From Nocardioides sp. SYSU D00065 (GTDB lineage: Bacteria > Actinomycetota > Actinomycetes > Propionibacteriales > Nocardioidaceae): a stretch of DNA of 64,000 nucleotides. The stretch covers positions 248,001 through 312,000 of the forward strand of contig NZ_JAFMSX010000004.1 in the NCBI RefSeq assembly GCF_017916425.1. The letters are read 5' to 3'. Below the pieces are notes generated by a model that saw only the letters and a list, made by a program, of their open reading frames with translations, made no database searches and was not told the DNA's origin. Shown in pieces: positions 1 to 8,826 of this stretch (positions are counted from its first letter, which is position 1; each line of letters begins with the position of its first letter). The translations under genes were made by a program, and so were the position numbers.

Positions 1-801
1 CCCGCCCCAGGCGATCCGTACCTCCCCCACCCGGTCCCCCTCCATGCGCAGCGTCGCGGCGACGGAGACGAGCGCGAAGGCGAACGAGGCGCGGTCGCGC
101 ACCTTGGCGTACGTCGACCGGGTGTCGGTGTCGACCATCGGCAGCTCGACCGCGGTGATGAGGTCGCTGGCCGCGAGGGTGGTGTCGGCCTCCGGGCGGT
201 CGCCGGGCAGGCGATGCAGGTCCTCGAGCCGGATCCGCCGCTCACCCTCGACGCCGAGCACGACGACGGTCGCGTCCACGGCAGCGAGGCCGACAGCCAG
301 GTCCGAGGGGTGGGTCGTCACGCAGTGGGCGCTCGCGCCCAGGATCGCGTTGTAGCGGGCGTAGCCGCCGAGCGCGGAGCAGCCGGTGCCCGGCTTCCGC
401 TTGTTGCACGCGGTGGTGACGTCCTGGAAATAGACGCAGCGGGTGCGCTGGAGCAGGTTGCCGGCCGTGGTCGCCTGGTTGCGGATCTGGCCCGAGGCGC
501 CGGCCAGCGTGGCCCGGGCGACCACCGGGAAGCGCGAGCGGACCACGGGGTGCGCCGCGAGGTCGCTGTTGCGGACGTTGGCTCCGATGCGCAGCACGGC
601 TCCGTCCTCGCCCTCCACCTCCTCGACGTCGTCGAGCGGCAGCCGGCTGACGTCGACCAGCACGTCCGGGGCAGCGACGCCCAGCTTGAGGTGGTCGACG
701 AGGTTGCTGCCACCGGCCAGGTACCTCGCCCCGGGGTGGCTCGACACCAGCTCGACGGCCTCCTGCGCGGACTCGGGACGCCGGTAGTCCAGCGCCCTCA
801 T
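1..801 (-). CDS. FAD-binding subunit of a xanthine dehydrogenase/aldehyde oxidoreductase (YagS/PaoB-like), 3' end cut by window edge
   Basis: The frame is open from an ATG at 801 to the window edge, giving about 267 residues. An FAD-binding AGGSNLVDHLKLG segment lies near residues 29-41 and an RNQATTAGNLLQRTRC segment near 107-122. Cysteines near 122, 132, 141 and 160 resemble the set that binds an extra 4Fe-4S cluster in YagS/PaoB, the periplasmic aldehyde oxidoreductase subunit. It would pass electrons from the molybdenum subunit through FAD. The start overlaps the stop of the upstream 2Fe-2S gene (ATGA), so the two are co-translated. The molybdopterin subunit probably lies left of the window. 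The substrate cannot be told. Confidence 0.9.
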   Translation of the reverse strand, partial: MRALDYRRPESAQEAVELVSSHPGARYLAGGSNLVDHLKLGVAAPDVLVDVSRLPLDDVEEVEGEDGAVLRIGANVRNSDLAAHPVVRSRFPVVARATLAGASGQIRNQATTAGNLLQRTRCVYFQDVTTACNKRKPGTGCSALGGYARYNAILGASAHCVTTHPSDLAVGLAAVDATVVVLGVEGERRIRLEDLHRLPGDRPEADTTLAASDLITAVELPMVDTDTRSTYAKVRDRASFAFALVSVAATLRMEGDRVGEVRIAWGG

Positions 802-1301
802 CCGCGCGCCGCCTCTCGGACGGCGGCAAGGATGCCGGGATAGGCACCGCACCGGCAGAGGTTCCCGCTCATCCGCTCACGGATCTCCGCGTCGTCGAGG
901 TCCACCTCGGCGGTGAGGTCCTCGGTGACGTGGCTGGGGTGTCCCTGCGCGACCTCGTCGAGCATGCCCACCGCCGAGCACACCTGGCCGGGCGTGCAGT
1001 ACCCGCACTGGTAGCCGTCGTGCGTCAGGAACGACCGCTGCACGGGGTGCAGTCCGTCGCTGCCGAGCCCGGCCGCGGTGACGACCTCCGCGCCGTCGTG
1101 CGCCACCGCCAGCGCGAGGCAGGTGAGGTGCCGCCGCCCGTCGAGGAGCACCGTGCAGGTCCCGCACTGGCCGTGGTCGCACCCCTTCTTGGGCGAGATG
1201 ACCTGCAGGCGCTCACGCAGCGCATCGAGCAGCGTGGTGCGCGTGTCGACGGAGAGCGAGTGCGTGGTGCCGTCGACCACCAGGTCGATCTCGATGTCCA
1301 T
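798..1301 (-). CDS. 2Fe-2S subunit of a xanthine dehydrogenase/aldehyde oxidoreductase family enzyme
   Basis: This 167-residue protein has a plant-type ferredoxin N-terminus with the cluster motif GCDHGQCGTCTVLLDG and a C-terminal helical [2Fe-2S] domain with CGYCTPGQVC and CRCGAYPGI. These are the two clusters expected of the small subunit of molybdenum hydroxylases. The frame extends upstream to 1421, but homologous proteins begin close to the ferredoxin fold, so the ATG at 1301 (MDIEIDLVV) is preferred. It has no long Tat leader, unlike PaoA, so it may be cytoplasmic. It is the first gene of the operon and is divergent from the flavoprotein gene at 1414. Confidence 0.93.
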   Translation of the reverse strand: MDIEIDLVVDGTTHSLSVDTRTTLLDALRERLQVISPKKGCDHGQCGTCTVLLDGRRHLTCLALAVAHDGAEVVTAAGLGSDGLHPVQRSFLTHDGYQCGYCTPGQVCSAVGMLDEVAQGHPSHVTEDLTAEVDLDDAEIRERMSGNLCRCGAYPGILAAVREAARG

Positions 1302-1413
1302 GGTCAGGCCCGTACCCCGAACCACGCCGGGCATCCCGGGCTGGCCGACGTCGGCCGGATGCCCACCCTCGCGGACGGGGTGCACCGCCGGTGGCGTTGC
1401 TAGCGTCGACGTC

Positions 1414-2004
1414 ATGACCAAGCTCGCGATCGTCTACTACTCCAGCTACGGCACCGCGCACGCCATGGCCTCGCGCCTCGCCGAGACCGCGCAGGCCCAG
1501 GGCGCCGAGGTGCGGCTGCGCCGCGTGCGGGAGACCGCCCCGGACGAGGTGGTGCAGGGCGTCGAGGCATGGGCCGCCCATGCCGCGTCCGTGGCCGACC
1601 AGCCCGTCGCGGAGCCCGACGACCTCGCGTGGGCCGACGCGGTCATCATGGGCAGCGGCACCCGCTACGGCCACGTCACCAGCCAGCTCCAGGCTTTCAT
1701 CGACACGCTCGGCCCGCTGTGGCAGCAGGGCGACCTGGCCGACAAGGTGTACTCGTCCTTCACCTCCGCCTCGACGCTGCACGGCGGGCAGGAGTCGACG
1801 ATCCTGGCCATGCACACGACCTTCTGCCACTTCGGCGGGATCATCGTGCCGCCCGGCTACACCGACCAGACGAAGTTCACCGACGGCAACCCCTACGGCG
1901 TCAGCGTCACCGCCGGCCCCGACGGGATCGACGACACCGCGGCCACGGCCCTCGACCACCTCGTCACCCGCGTCCTCACCGTCGCGCGGCGGCTCGAGGG
2001 CTGA
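1414..2004 (+). CDS. WrbA-type NAD(P)H:quinone oxidoreductase (flavodoxin fold)
   Basis: The 196-residue protein starts with a flavodoxin FMN loop (YYSSYGTAHAMA) and carries a GSGTRYGHVTSQLQAFID segment and an HGGQES segment, which mark the WrbA/type IV quinone oxidoreductase family. Members bind FMN and reduce quinones by two electrons, avoiding semiquinone radicals. Length fits the family (about 200). The ATG at 1414 lies 112 bp from the divergent 2Fe-2S gene. No strong Shine-Dalgarno is visible, which suggests a leaderless or weakly initiated mRNA. Confidence 0.9.
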   Translation: MTKLAIVYYSSYGTAHAMASRLAETAQAQGAEVRLRRVRETAPDEVVQGVEAWAAHAASVADQPVAEPDDLAWADAVIMGSGTRYGHVTSQLQAFIDTLGPLWQQGDLADKVYSSFTSASTLHGGQESTILAMHTTFCHFGGIIVPPGYTDQTKFTDGNPYGVSVTAGPDGIDDTAATALDHLVTRVLTVARRLEG

Positions 2005-2066
2005 CGTCACGCCCGCCGGGCGTCCGCCCGAGCCTTCGCCCGAGCCCTTCGCCCGCGCCCCGAGCG

Positions 2067-2085
2067 GTTCCGCCCTGAGCAGAAC
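2067..2085. promoter_or_regulatory. Candidate ClgR/PopR-type operator upstream of the XRE regulator
   Basis: The 19-bp imperfect palindrome GTTCCGCCCTGAGCAGAAC has the pattern GTTC-N-GC-N5-GC-N-GAAC and sits 39 bp before the regulator start. A near match lies at 3754-3772 in front of the clpP operon. From memory, ClgR and PopR sites in Streptomyces share a GTTC/GC-spacer-GC architecture. Autoregulation is inferred. Confidence 0.6.
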
Positions 2086-2123
2086 GGCGTCGCATCGCGG
2101 CGCGGGAGGGCTAGGTTCGGTCC

Positions 2124-2447
2124 ATGGGTGACATCCTGCGGTTCCCCGCACACCAGTCCGCTCACGACTCCGCGCCCGACGCCGGTGCGAGCGAGCCGGC
2201 GACCGAGCCGCTGTGGCGCGAGCTGGTCGGCCGCGAGCTGCACCGCCAGCGCCTGGGCCGCGGCGAACGCCTCGTCGACGTCGCGCAGCGCGCGGGCGTC
2301 TCGATGCAGTACCTCTCCGAGGTCGAGCGCGGCCTCAAGGACCCCTCGTCGGAGATGCTCCACGCCATCTCGGGCGCCCTCGGGCTGAGCGTGCGCGAGC
2401 TGGCTGGCCGCGCGGCCAGGGGCGACGTGCTCGCCCTGGCCGCCTGA
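2124..2447 (+). CDS. XRE-family regulator resembling ClgR/PopR, with an SsrA-like C-terminal LAA
   Basis: The protein has 107 residues: a variable N-terminus (1-30), then one helix-turn-helix domain at about 33-90 with DVAQRAGVSMQYLSEVERG and KDPSSEMLHAISGALGL. That pattern (YLSEVERG followed by SSE) is typical of ClgR/PopR, activators of clp genes in actinobacteria. It ends in DVLALAA. In Streptomyces, ClgR and PopR are degraded by ClpP through C-terminal alanines, so this tail is a plausible degron. The gene faces two clpP genes transcribed toward it, and both units carry the same candidate operator, supporting a Clp-regulator role. The exact orthologue (ClgR or PopR) is uncertain. Confidence 0.85.
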   Translation: MGDILRFPAHQSAHDSAPDAGASEPATEPLWRELVGRELHRQRLGRGERLVDVAQRAGVSMQYLSEVERGLKDPSSEMLHAISGALGLSVRELAGRAARGDVLALAA

Positions 2448-2494
2448 CCTCGGCCGCCTGACCCCGGCCGCCTGACCGCGCCCGCCTGAACCGG
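2439..2494 (+). repeat. Four 14-bp tandem repeats over the 3' end of the XRE regulator
   Basis: Units GCCGCCTGACCTCG, GCCGCCTGACCCCG, GCCGCCTGACCGCG and a diverged fourth begin at 2439, 2453, 2467 and 2481. The first contains the last two alanine codons and the stop codon of the regulator. Because 14 is not a multiple of 3, units 1-3 place an Ala-Ala-stop in all three reading frames. Confidence 0.85.
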
Positions 2495-2500
2495 GCCGAC

Positions 2501-3103
2501 TCACACCAGGGCGGGGCCCTGCTCGGTCAGCACGGTGTCGACCAGGCCGTAGTCGACGGCTGCCGACCCCGGCAGCACCAGCGTCCGGTCCGTGTCCTGC
2601 CGGATCTGCTCGGCCGTACGCCCGGTGTGCCGGGCCAGCACCTCCTCGAGCAGCAGCCGCACCCGGGCCACCTCGTCGGCCTCCAGGATCAGGTCGGGGA
2701 TGGTGCCCCGACCCTGCGTCGCCGGCTGGTGCAGCACGACGCGTCCGTGCGGCAGGATCGCCCGTCTGCCCGGTGCTCCCCCGGCCAGCAGGACCGCGGC
2801 GGTCCAGGCCGCCTGCCCCACACACACCGTCTCGACCGCAGGTCTCACGAACTGCATCGCGTCGTAGATGGCCAGCATGGCCGTGATGGAGCCGCCCGGG
2901 GAGTTGATGTAGAGGTTGACGGGCAGCTCCGGGTTCTCCGAGGCGAGGTGGAGCATCTGCGCGATCACGGCGTTCGCGACCCCGTCGTCGATCTCCGTGC
3001 CGAGGTAGACGATGCGCTCCGACAGCAGTCGCGAGTAGAGGTCGAGCGTCCGCTCACCCCGCGGCGTCTGCTGCACGACGTAGGGGATCGGGTAGCCGCT
3101 CAT
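2501..3103 (-). CDS. Degenerate ClpP-family subunit lacking the catalytic serine and aspartate (pseudo-protease)
   Basis: This 200-residue protein has the ClpP fold signatures [10 protein letters not shown] (residues 64-73) and [10 protein letters not shown] (121-130). In the nucleophile motif GQAASM the serine is replaced by tryptophan: GQAAW at residues 96-100, codon TGG. His125 is kept. Aligning [17 protein letters not shown] with E. coli DTERDRFLS puts Thr174 where the catalytic Asp should be. It is therefore probably inactive and would assemble with the active partner encoded just upstream (ATGA overlap at 3100-3103), much like ClpR subunits of plastid and cyanobacterial Clp. The start is the ATG at 3103; a longer open frame upstream is only a shadow of the partner gene. 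Confidence 0.92.
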   Translation of the reverse strand: MSGYPIPYVVQQTPRGERTLDLYSRLLSERIVYLGTEIDDGVANAVIAQMLHLASENPELPVNLYINSPGGSITAMLAIYDAMQFVRPAVETVCVGQAAWTAAVLLAGGAPGRRAILPHGRVVLHQPATQGRGTIPDLILEADEVARVRLLLEEVLARHTGRTAEQIRQDTDRTLVLPGSAAVDYGLVDTVLTEQGPALV

Positions 3104-3714
3104 CGCGCACCCGCCAGGCCGATGGTCCGCTGCCGCTCCGGGGTCACGTGGTCGAGGCTGCTGATCACGTGGTCGACGAAGCCGTAGGCGAGCGCCTGCT
3201 CGGCGCTGAACCAGCGGTCGCGACGGGAGTCCCGCTCCACGGTCTCGCGGCTCTGGCCGGTGTGCTCGGAGATGAGCCCGAGCACGGTGTCGCGGGTGTG
3301 CCGCAGGTCCTCGGCCTGGATCTCGATGTCCACCGCGGTCCCCCCGATCCCCGCCGAGCCCTGGTGCAGCAGGACTCGGGCGTGCGGCAGGGCGTAGCGC
3401 TTGCCGGGCGTGCCGGCCGAGAGGAGGAACTGTCCCGCGCTCGCCGCCATGCCCATGGCCAGGGTGCTCACGTCGTTGGGGATCAGTCGGATGACGTCGT
3501 GGATGGCCAGCATGGAGGAGACGGACCCGCCGGGCGAGTTGATCCAGAGACTGATGTCGGCGCGCGGGTCCTCCGCCGAGAGCAGCAGCAGCTGGTGCAT
3601 CAGACGGTTGCCGTTGTCCTCGCGCAGCTCCTCCCCCAGCACGACGATGCGTTGGTGCATCAGGCGGCGGACCAGCTCGTCCTCGATGCGTTCGGATGTG
3701 GTGACGGTGCTCAT
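3100..3714 (-). CDS. clpP: ATP-dependent Clp protease proteolytic subunit (catalytically complete)
   Basis: The 204-residue protein has the ClpP signature [11 protein letters not shown] and a full triad: Ser92 in GMAASAG, His117 in VLLHQGS, Asp166 in SRRDRWFS. It would form a heptameric ring with an AAA+ ClpC/ClpX unfoldase. Together with the inactive paralogue downstream it resembles the accessory clpP3-clpP4 type operon of Streptomyces, usually distinct from the essential clpP1-clpP2 pair. The C-terminus runs about 15 residues past the usual end ([17 protein letters not shown]). A candidate ClgR/PopR operator sits at 3754-3772. Confidence 0.93.
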   Translation of the reverse strand: MSTVTTSERIEDELVRRLMHQRIVVLGEELREDNGNRLMHQLLLLSAEDPRADISLWINSPGGSVSSMLAIHDVIRLIPNDVSTLAMGMAASAGQFLLSAGTPGKRYALPHARVLLHQGSAGIGGTAVDIEIQAEDLRHTRDTVLGLISEHTGQSRETVERDSRRDRWFSAEQALAYGFVDHVISSLDHVTPERQRTIGLAGAR

Positions 3715-3753
3715 GCAGCCATCGTGGCCGCGCGGCGCCCGCGACCACAGGGC

Positions 3754-3772
3754 GTTCTGCGCGCCGCGGATC
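3754..3772. promoter_or_regulatory. Candidate ClgR/PopR-type operator upstream of the clpP operon
   Basis: GTTCTGCGCGCCGCGGATC lies 40-58 bp upstream of the first clpP start. It matches the pattern GTTC-N-GC-N5-GC-N-GAWC seen in front of the XRE regulator at 2067-2085, with identical spacing and one changed outer base. Confidence 0.55.
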
Positions 3773-3845
3773 GGCCCACGGCGGATCAGCCCACCGCGGA
3801 TCTACGCACCCGAATCGCGCATCAACCGGGGATCGGACTCGCCGA

Positions 3846-5123
3846 TCAGTCCGGAGACGACCGGTGCTCCGCGTCGGCCCCGGTCTCCCACACGCGGACC
3901 CAGTCGACGTACATGTGCTGGGGCAGGTGTCGCGCCTTGATCTTCGGGATCTCGTAGTCGGCGGCGATCAGGCTGAGGATCGGGAACTGGCGCACGTCGG
4001 AGACGCCCCTGCTCATCCGCGCCGACTCCTGGCCGTCGATGCGGAAGACGAGCGTGCGCGGCGTCCACTCCACGGAGAAGACGTGGTACCTCTTCGACCA
4101 GCCGTCGCGCCGGCTCGCCAGGAACGACGACTGGCGCGGGACCCAGCCGCCGGAGGAGATGCGCCGCCTGCCGTCGTAGCGGTGCACGAACGTGGCCAGG
4201 CCGCCCTGGGGATGGTCGTCGCCGAAGTACTCGACGACGTCGATCTCGCTGCCCAGGGCACCGGGGTACATGCCGCCGGCCGGCTGCAGCCAGAAGGCGC
4301 CGTGTTGACCGCGCAGGCGGTGGAACTTCACGCGCGCGGCCGCGACGCCGTAGCGGAAGGCGTACGACCCCTCCGTGCCGATGTGGCCGTTGAGGCGGTA
4401 GGCGAACCTGCCCGAGACCGCGTCGCGGCCCCGGATCCGGCACCGTGAGGTCGCGCTCGGGTCCTGGACGACGCTGAGCCGCACGGTGCCGCCACCGACG
4501 CGCACCGCGCTCGGATCTCCCTTGGAGCACGAGCGGCGACTGCCATGCACGTAGTCCCGGCCCCGGTGGTTCCACACCGGGTGCAGGTGCGAGCCGGAGA
4601 ACTCGTCGGTCCAGGTCGCGTCGAGCCACCGGGCGGTGCTCACGGTGCCGCTCGTCAGCGGCGCGAGCCCCCGCGCGCCCATCGCCCGCACCCGGTAAAT
4701 CTGGGCCTGTCCCCCGACCGCCGCCGTCGAGGCGAACTCGGCTCGCCCCCGGCCGTCCTGCTCGGTGGTGGCCACGACCGCCCAGGCCTCGCCCTGCTGC
4801 ACCTGCAGCTGGACGCGGCGGCCGGCCCGCGCCGGCCGGATCGTGGCTGTGATGGCCGCCCTCGCGGCGTCGGGACTGGCCACCCCCCGCCCGTGCTGCA
4901 CGATCTGAGGAAGCGCCTGGAGCCTGATCCGCTGCCCGGAGCCGACCAGCACCGAGACGCTCGCCGCCGGCTCGTCGACGGAGCCGGCGTCCGCGTCAGC
5001 GGCAGAGCTGCTACCGGGATCGGCGCCTGAGCCAGTGGCGGAGCCGGGACCGGCCCAGCCGACGAGGGTGATGGGCACGAGCAGCGCGAAGAGGCTGGCC
5101 GCGACGAGGCGTGAGGCTGACAT
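3846..5123 (-). CDS. Secreted glycoside hydrolase family 16-like protein
   Basis: The 425-residue precursor begins with a signal peptide (hydrophobic core residues 8-22, then Ala/Ser/Asp-rich). Residues 55-165 form a beta-rich, Ig- or linker-like region. The C-terminal part (about 166-415) is a concanavalin-A-like domain with the GH16 catalytic signature EIDVVE at 293-298, giving nucleophile Glu293, assisting Asp295 and acid/base Glu298. GH16 enzymes cleave beta-1,3- or mixed beta-1,3/1,4-glucans, agarose or carrageenan; the substrate cannot be assigned here. Transcribed alone, it starts at ATG 5123 with a GGAGG-like site just upstream. Confidence 0.9.
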   Translation of the reverse strand: MSASRLVAASLFALLVPITLVGWAGPGSATGSGADPGSSSAADADAGSVDEPAASVSVLVGSGQRIRLQALPQIVQHGRGVASPDAARAAITATIRPARAGRRVQLQVQQGEAWAVVATTEQDGRGRAEFASTAAVGGQAQIYRVRAMGARGLAPLTSGTVSTARWLDATWTDEFSGSHLHPVWNHRGRDYVHGSRRSCSKGDPSAVRVGGGTVRLSVVQDPSATSRCRIRGRDAVSGRFAYRLNGHIGTEGSYAFRYGVAAARVKFHRLRGQHGAFWLQPAGGMYPGALGSEIDVVEYFGDDHPQGGLATFVHRYDGRRRISSGGWVPRQSSFLASRRDGWSKRYHVFSVEWTPRTLVFRIDGQESARMSRGVSDVRQFPILSLIAADYEIPKIKARHLPQHMYVDWVRVWETGADAEHRSSPD

Positions 5124-5259
5124 GGAGGACCTTCGTTCGTGCCGGGTGAGGTGGACACTCGGCCGGGGGCTGAGTCGTACGAGTCATGTGACGCAGCCAC
5201 CTGCACGTTGGTTGTCGCCGCTCGGGCGAGCGCACCGACGCCGCGCCGGCGGATCGCCT

Positions 5260-5994
5260 TCAGGCCGCCGAGGGCGGGTCGGCCAGCTCGGCGCGCAGCT
5301 CGGCCAGGATCCGCGTGAGCAGCCGGGACACCTGTGCCTGGGTCAGCCCGACGGCCTGAGCGATCTCCTGCTGGGTGCGGTCCTCGTAGAAGCGGAGGTG
5401 CACGATGCGGCGATCACGTGGGGACAGCCGGCGCACGAGAGGATGCAGCACGACCTGCGCCTCCGCCCTCTGGAACTCCCGGTCGTGCTCGCCCAGGAAG
5501 TCACCGAGCGACGTCGTGTCCTCCCCGACAGTGGCGTCCAACGACGTCGGGGTGAAGCACCCGTCCGCCGCCAGCGCCTCGACCACGTCAGTCAGCTCCG
5601 CGCCGAGGTGTGCCGCGACCTCGCTGGGACGCGGCGAGCGACCGAGGGTGAGGGCCAGGTCGTCGGAGGCGGTCGTGATGCGGGCCTGCAGCTCCTGCAC
5701 CCGGCGCGGCGGGCGGATCGTCCAGCCGGCGTCGCGGAAGTGCCGGCGGATCTCGCCGCGGATGGTGGGAGCGGCGTAGGACATGAAGTCGTGGCCGATG
5801 TCGGGATCGAAGCGGTGGGCGGCCTTGGTGAGGCCCAGCAGCGCGACCTGCTCCAGGTCGTCGAGCTCGATGCCGCGGTTGCGGTAGCGGGCGGCCATCG
5901 ACCGTGCCGCCGCCAGATGGGCGGTGATGAGGTCCTCGGGCGGGTGCCCGGCGGATCGGGCGGGGCGCTCGTGGACGACCGGTGCTGGACCCAC
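5260..5994 (-). CDS. SigB/SigF-family RNA polymerase sigma factor
   Basis: The 244-residue protein contains region 2 (DLEQVALLGLTKAAHRFDPDIGHDFMSYA, central stretch), region 3 and a region 4 HTH (RTQQEIAQAVGLTQAQVSRLL). The layout is that of group 3 SigB/SigF/SigG factors used for general or osmotic stress and development. The open frame reaches back to 6093, but a GTG at 5994 has AAGGAG seven bases upstream and removes an unlikely N-terminus. No RsbW-type anti-sigma gene is adjacent, so its control by partner switching, if any, is encoded elsewhere. Confidence 0.9.
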   Translation of the reverse strand: MGPAPVVHERPARSAGHPPEDLITAHLAAARSMAARYRNRGIELDDLEQVALLGLTKAAHRFDPDIGHDFMSYAAPTIRGEIRRHFRDAGWTIRPPRRVQELQARITTASDDLALTLGRSPRPSEVAAHLGAELTDVVEALAADGCFTPTSLDATVGEDTTSLGDFLGEHDREFQRAEAQVVLHPLVRRLSPRDRRIVHLRFYEDRTQQEIAQAVGLTQAQVSRLLTRILAELRAELADPPSAA

Positions 5995-6126
5995 GGTGGT
6001 GCTCCTTCCGTCCCGGGGAAGCGCGCTCACCGTGCTCCCCAGTAGGCGTCTTACGTTGTAAACCATGACGCAGGAGCACGACGGGTACCTCACCCCGAAG
6101 GATGGAGCGCGCGAGCGGAAGGAAGC

Positions 6127-6867
6127 TCAGTCGAGCGGCAGGTTGCGCGCGACCGTCATCCGGTCCAGCAGCGCCTCGAGCGCCTCCTCGAACTCCACGG
6201 CCGACCGGTCCTCGGACAGCGAGGCCCGCAGCCGGTGCACGGTCGGGTACGACTCGAGGCCGGGGTCGCTCGCCCGGTCGTCGAGCACGTCCAGCGGTCC
6301 CACGTCGGCGCCGTGCGCAGCGACCTCGAGCAGCAGGTGCCCGAGCAGGAAGCTGGTGTAGGCGCGGTATCCCTCGACGGCGGCGTCCTCGCTGAAGCCT
6401 TCGTCGAGCAGCGCGGACAGGAACGTCTCGACCCACTCGAGGCTGCGCAGCGGCGGGCGCAGCCACGGAGCCTCGGCAGGCCGGGACGCCACCAGCGGGA
6501 ACGCCTTCGGGTGGGCCAGCGCCATGCGCCGGACTCCGTGGGCCAGGCGCTGGAGGAAGTCCTGCCAGCCGTCGCGCGGGACGTCCAGCACGACCGCGTC
6601 CGAGCGGACGTCGGCGACCAGCGTGTCCACCACCGCGTCCAGCAGCTCCTCCTTGCTGGGGACGTAGCGGTAGAGCGCCATCGCCTCCACGCCGAGCCGC
6701 TCACCGAGCCGGCGCATGGTCAGCCCGGGCAACCCGTGGGCGTCGATGAAGTCGAGCGCCGCCGCGACGATCCGCTCCCGGGTGAGCGGCTCACGTGACG
6801 GCGCCGGATCGCTGCCCGTCTCGTCGTCGCTGCCGGCGCTGTCGGCGTCCGGGTAGTCCTCCACCAC
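6127..6867 (-). CDS. TetR-family transcriptional regulator
   Basis: The 246-residue protein has an acidic N-terminal stretch (1-25), then a TetR DNA-binding domain with [22 protein letters not shown] and [29 protein letters not shown] (about 28-80). The C-terminal helical region (95-240) resembles the TetR_C class of ligand-binding domains. TetR proteins usually repress neighbouring genes and let go on binding a small molecule. No obvious target lies next to it apart from the small gene at 6926-7219, which runs the same way 59 bp upstream. The effector is unknown. Confidence 0.88.
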   Translation of the reverse strand: MVEDYPDADSAGSDDETGSDPAPSREPLTRERIVAAALDFIDAHGLPGLTMRRLGERLGVEAMALYRYVPSKEELLDAVVDTLVADVRSDAVVLDVPRDGWQDFLQRLAHGVRRMALAHPKAFPLVASRPAEAPWLRPPLRSLEWVETFLSALLDEGFSEDAAVEGYRAYTSFLLGHLLLEVAAHGADVGPLDVLDDRASDPGLESYPTVHRLRASLSEDRSAVEFEEALEALLDRMTVARNLPLD

Positions 6868-6925
6868 GGGTCCTCACCACTTCCCCACGAGCGTGTGCTC
6901 ACACCGTAGCGCCCGGTCGCCGGGG

Positions 6926-7219
6926 CTACTCGCCGGTCCGCGTCACCCCGAACATCAGCACCCGGCGGTCGACGTCGTAGTACACCGTCCGAGTGTTGCG
7001 CAGGGTGTCCTGGAGGTTGTCGGCGTCCTCCGCGGTCACCGTCAGCACCTCCTCCCACGCTCCCTCGTCGAGGACGAGCTGGAGCGTCCACACCCCTTCG
7101 CGGCCGCCCTCCCCGGCGGTCCACGAGAACTGGTAGTGGGTCAGCTGACGCACCCGCAGGCTGTCGTCGGTCATCCGGATGCCGGATCCGGTCTCCGGAG
7201 TCGTCTTGGGCCGTGCCAT
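6926..7219 (-). CDS. Conserved small protein of unknown function
   Basis: The gene encodes 97 residues from an ATG at 7219 with GGAGGG eight bases upstream. The sequence looks like a compact alpha/beta cytoplasmic protein ([45 protein letters not shown]). There is no signal peptide or membrane segment. A second possible start is Met16 ([11 protein letters not shown]). It is divergent from selO with a 102-bp gap. I do not recognise the family. Confidence 0.72.
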   Translation of the reverse strand: MARPKTTPETGSGIRMTDDSLRVRQLTHYQFSWTAGEGGREGVWTLQLVLDEGAWEEVLTVTAEDADNLQDTLRNTRTVYYDVDRRVLMFGVTRTGE

Positions 7220-7321
7220 GGCGGTGTCCCTCCCTGTGGGGCTCCGTCCGGTGAGGGAGCCGGACCTCGTCCGTACCCGGCGCCCGCGGGCGGATACCCG
7301 GCACCGACGTATCGTCGAAGG

Positions 7322-8785
7322 GTGACCCCGGCCCAGGCCCCCACCCTCACCCTCGACAACCGATTCGCGCGCGAGCTGCCGGAGATGGCCCTCGCGTGGA
7401 AGGCGCACCAGTTCCCCGCTCCGCGCCTGCTCGCCCTCAACGAGTCCCTCGCGGCGGAGCTCGGGCTCGACCCGGCGTGGCTGCGGAGCGAGGAGGGGAC
7501 GGGCCTGCTGAGCGGGAAGGTCGTACCGGAGGGCGCCACGCCGGTCGCCCAGGCCTACGCCGGGCACCAGTTCGGCGGCTACTCCCCCCGCCTCGGCGAC
7601 GGGCGCGCGCTGCTGCTCGGCGAGCTGGTCGACGACGGCGGCCGGCTGCGCGACCTGCACCTCAAGGGTTCGGGACGCACTCCGTTCTCCCGCGGCGGCG
7701 ACGGCTTCGCGGCGGTCGGACCCATGCTGCGCGAGTACGTCATCAGCGAGGCCATGCACGCCCTCGGGATCCCCACGACCCGCTCGCTCGCCGTCGTCGC
7801 GACCGGACAGACCGTCTACCGCGAGGAGGCCCTGCCCGGCGCGGTGCTGGCACGGGTGGCGAGCAGCCACCTGCGCGTCGGCACCTTCCAGTTCGCCCGG
7901 GCCACCGGTGACGTCGAGCTCCTGCGCCGGGTCGCGGACCACGCGATCGCGCGGCACCACCCGGGAGCCGCCGACGCCGAGCAGCCGTACCTCGCGCTGT
8001 TCGAGGCGGTCGTGGCAGCACAGGCCTCGCTGGTCGCGCAGTGGATGCTGGTCGGGTTCGTCCACGGCGTGATGAACACCGACAACGTGACGATCTCGGG
8101 CGAGACGATCGACTACGGCCCGTGCGCGTTTCTCGACGCCTTCGACCCGGCCACCGTCTACAGCTCCATCGACACCGGCGGCCGGTACGCCTACGGCAAC
8201 CAGCCCGTCGTCGCGGAGTGGAACCTGGCCCGGTTCGCGGAGGCGCTGCTGCCGCTGCTGGCCGAGGACCAGGAGACGGCGATCGCGGTGGCCACGGAGG
8301 CGCTGGAGGGTTTCCGGCCACGCTACTCGGCCGCCTGGTCGGCGGGCATGCGCGCCAAGCTGGGCCTGGCGGGCCACGCGGACGACGCCGCCGTCTCGAC
8401 CGTCGTGGGAGACCTCGTCACGCTCGCCCAGGACAACCGCGTGGATCACACCTCCCTGTTCCGCAGCCTCGGCGCCGCGGCACGCGGTGACGCCGAGCCG
8501 GCGCGCGGGCTGTTCCTCGACCTCGCCGGCTTCGATGCGTGGACGCAGCGCTGGCGCTCGCTCGGACCGGACGCCACGGCGATGGACCGCGTGAACCCCG
8601 TGTACGTCCCGCGCAACCACCTCGTCGAGGAGGCCCTCACCTCGGCCACCGCGGGCGACCTCGGTCCGTTCGAGCGGCTCCTCGAGGTGGTGGCCGCTCC
8701 CTACGACGAGCGCCCCGGACTGGACCGCTACGCGGACCCGGCGCCCGAGTCCTTCGGCACCTACCGCACGTTCTGCGGCACCTGA
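7322..8785 (+). CDS. selO: SelO (YdiU) family protein adenylyltransferase (AMPylase), Cys form
   Basis: The 487-residue product, read from a GTG at 7322, has the SelO signatures [37 protein letters not shown] and [19 protein letters not shown]. SelO is a pseudokinase that transfers AMP from ATP to Ser, Thr or Tyr of redox proteins. Vertebrate SelO has a selenocysteine near its C-terminus; here the third residue from the end is cysteine (Cys485), as in most bacterial forms. A longer open frame upstream to 6893 overlaps the divergent gene and is rejected. The GTG has no clear Shine-Dalgarno, so the mRNA may be leaderless. Confidence 0.95.
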   Translation: MTPAQAPTLTLDNRFARELPEMALAWKAHQFPAPRLLALNESLAAELGLDPAWLRSEEGTGLLSGKVVPEGATPVAQAYAGHQFGGYSPRLGDGRALLLGELVDDGGRLRDLHLKGSGRTPFSRGGDGFAAVGPMLREYVISEAMHALGIPTTRSLAVVATGQTVYREEALPGAVLARVASSHLRVGTFQFARATGDVELLRRVADHAIARHHPGAADAEQPYLALFEAVVAAQASLVAQWMLVGFVHGVMNTDNVTISGETIDYGPCAFLDAFDPATVYSSIDTGGRYAYGNQPVVAEWNLARFAEALLPLLAEDQETAIAVATEALEGFRPRYSAAWSAGMRAKLGLAGHADDAAVSTVVGDLVTLAQDNRVDHTSLFRSLGAAARGDAEPARGLFLDLAGFDAWTQRWRSLGPDATAMDRVNPVYVPRNHLVEEALTSATAGDLGPFERLLEVVAAPYDERPGLDRYADPAPESFGTYRTFCGT

Positions 8786-8826
8786 CTCCGAGGCCGGTGT
8801 CCCACCTGGGGCGTAGCGTGCCGGGC

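Noticed and set aside
5219..5232. Terminator CGCTCG-GG-CGAGCG after the sigma factor gene
   Set aside because: The 2-nt spacer leaves only a very short stem with a forced loop; not convincing beyond background in 72% GC sequence.
6035..6066. Sigma-B/F-type promoter (GGTTTA...GGGGAG) in front of the sigma factor gene
   Set aside because: The spacing (18 bases) and the -10-like part do not fit the GTTT-N14-16-GGGTA consensus well enough.
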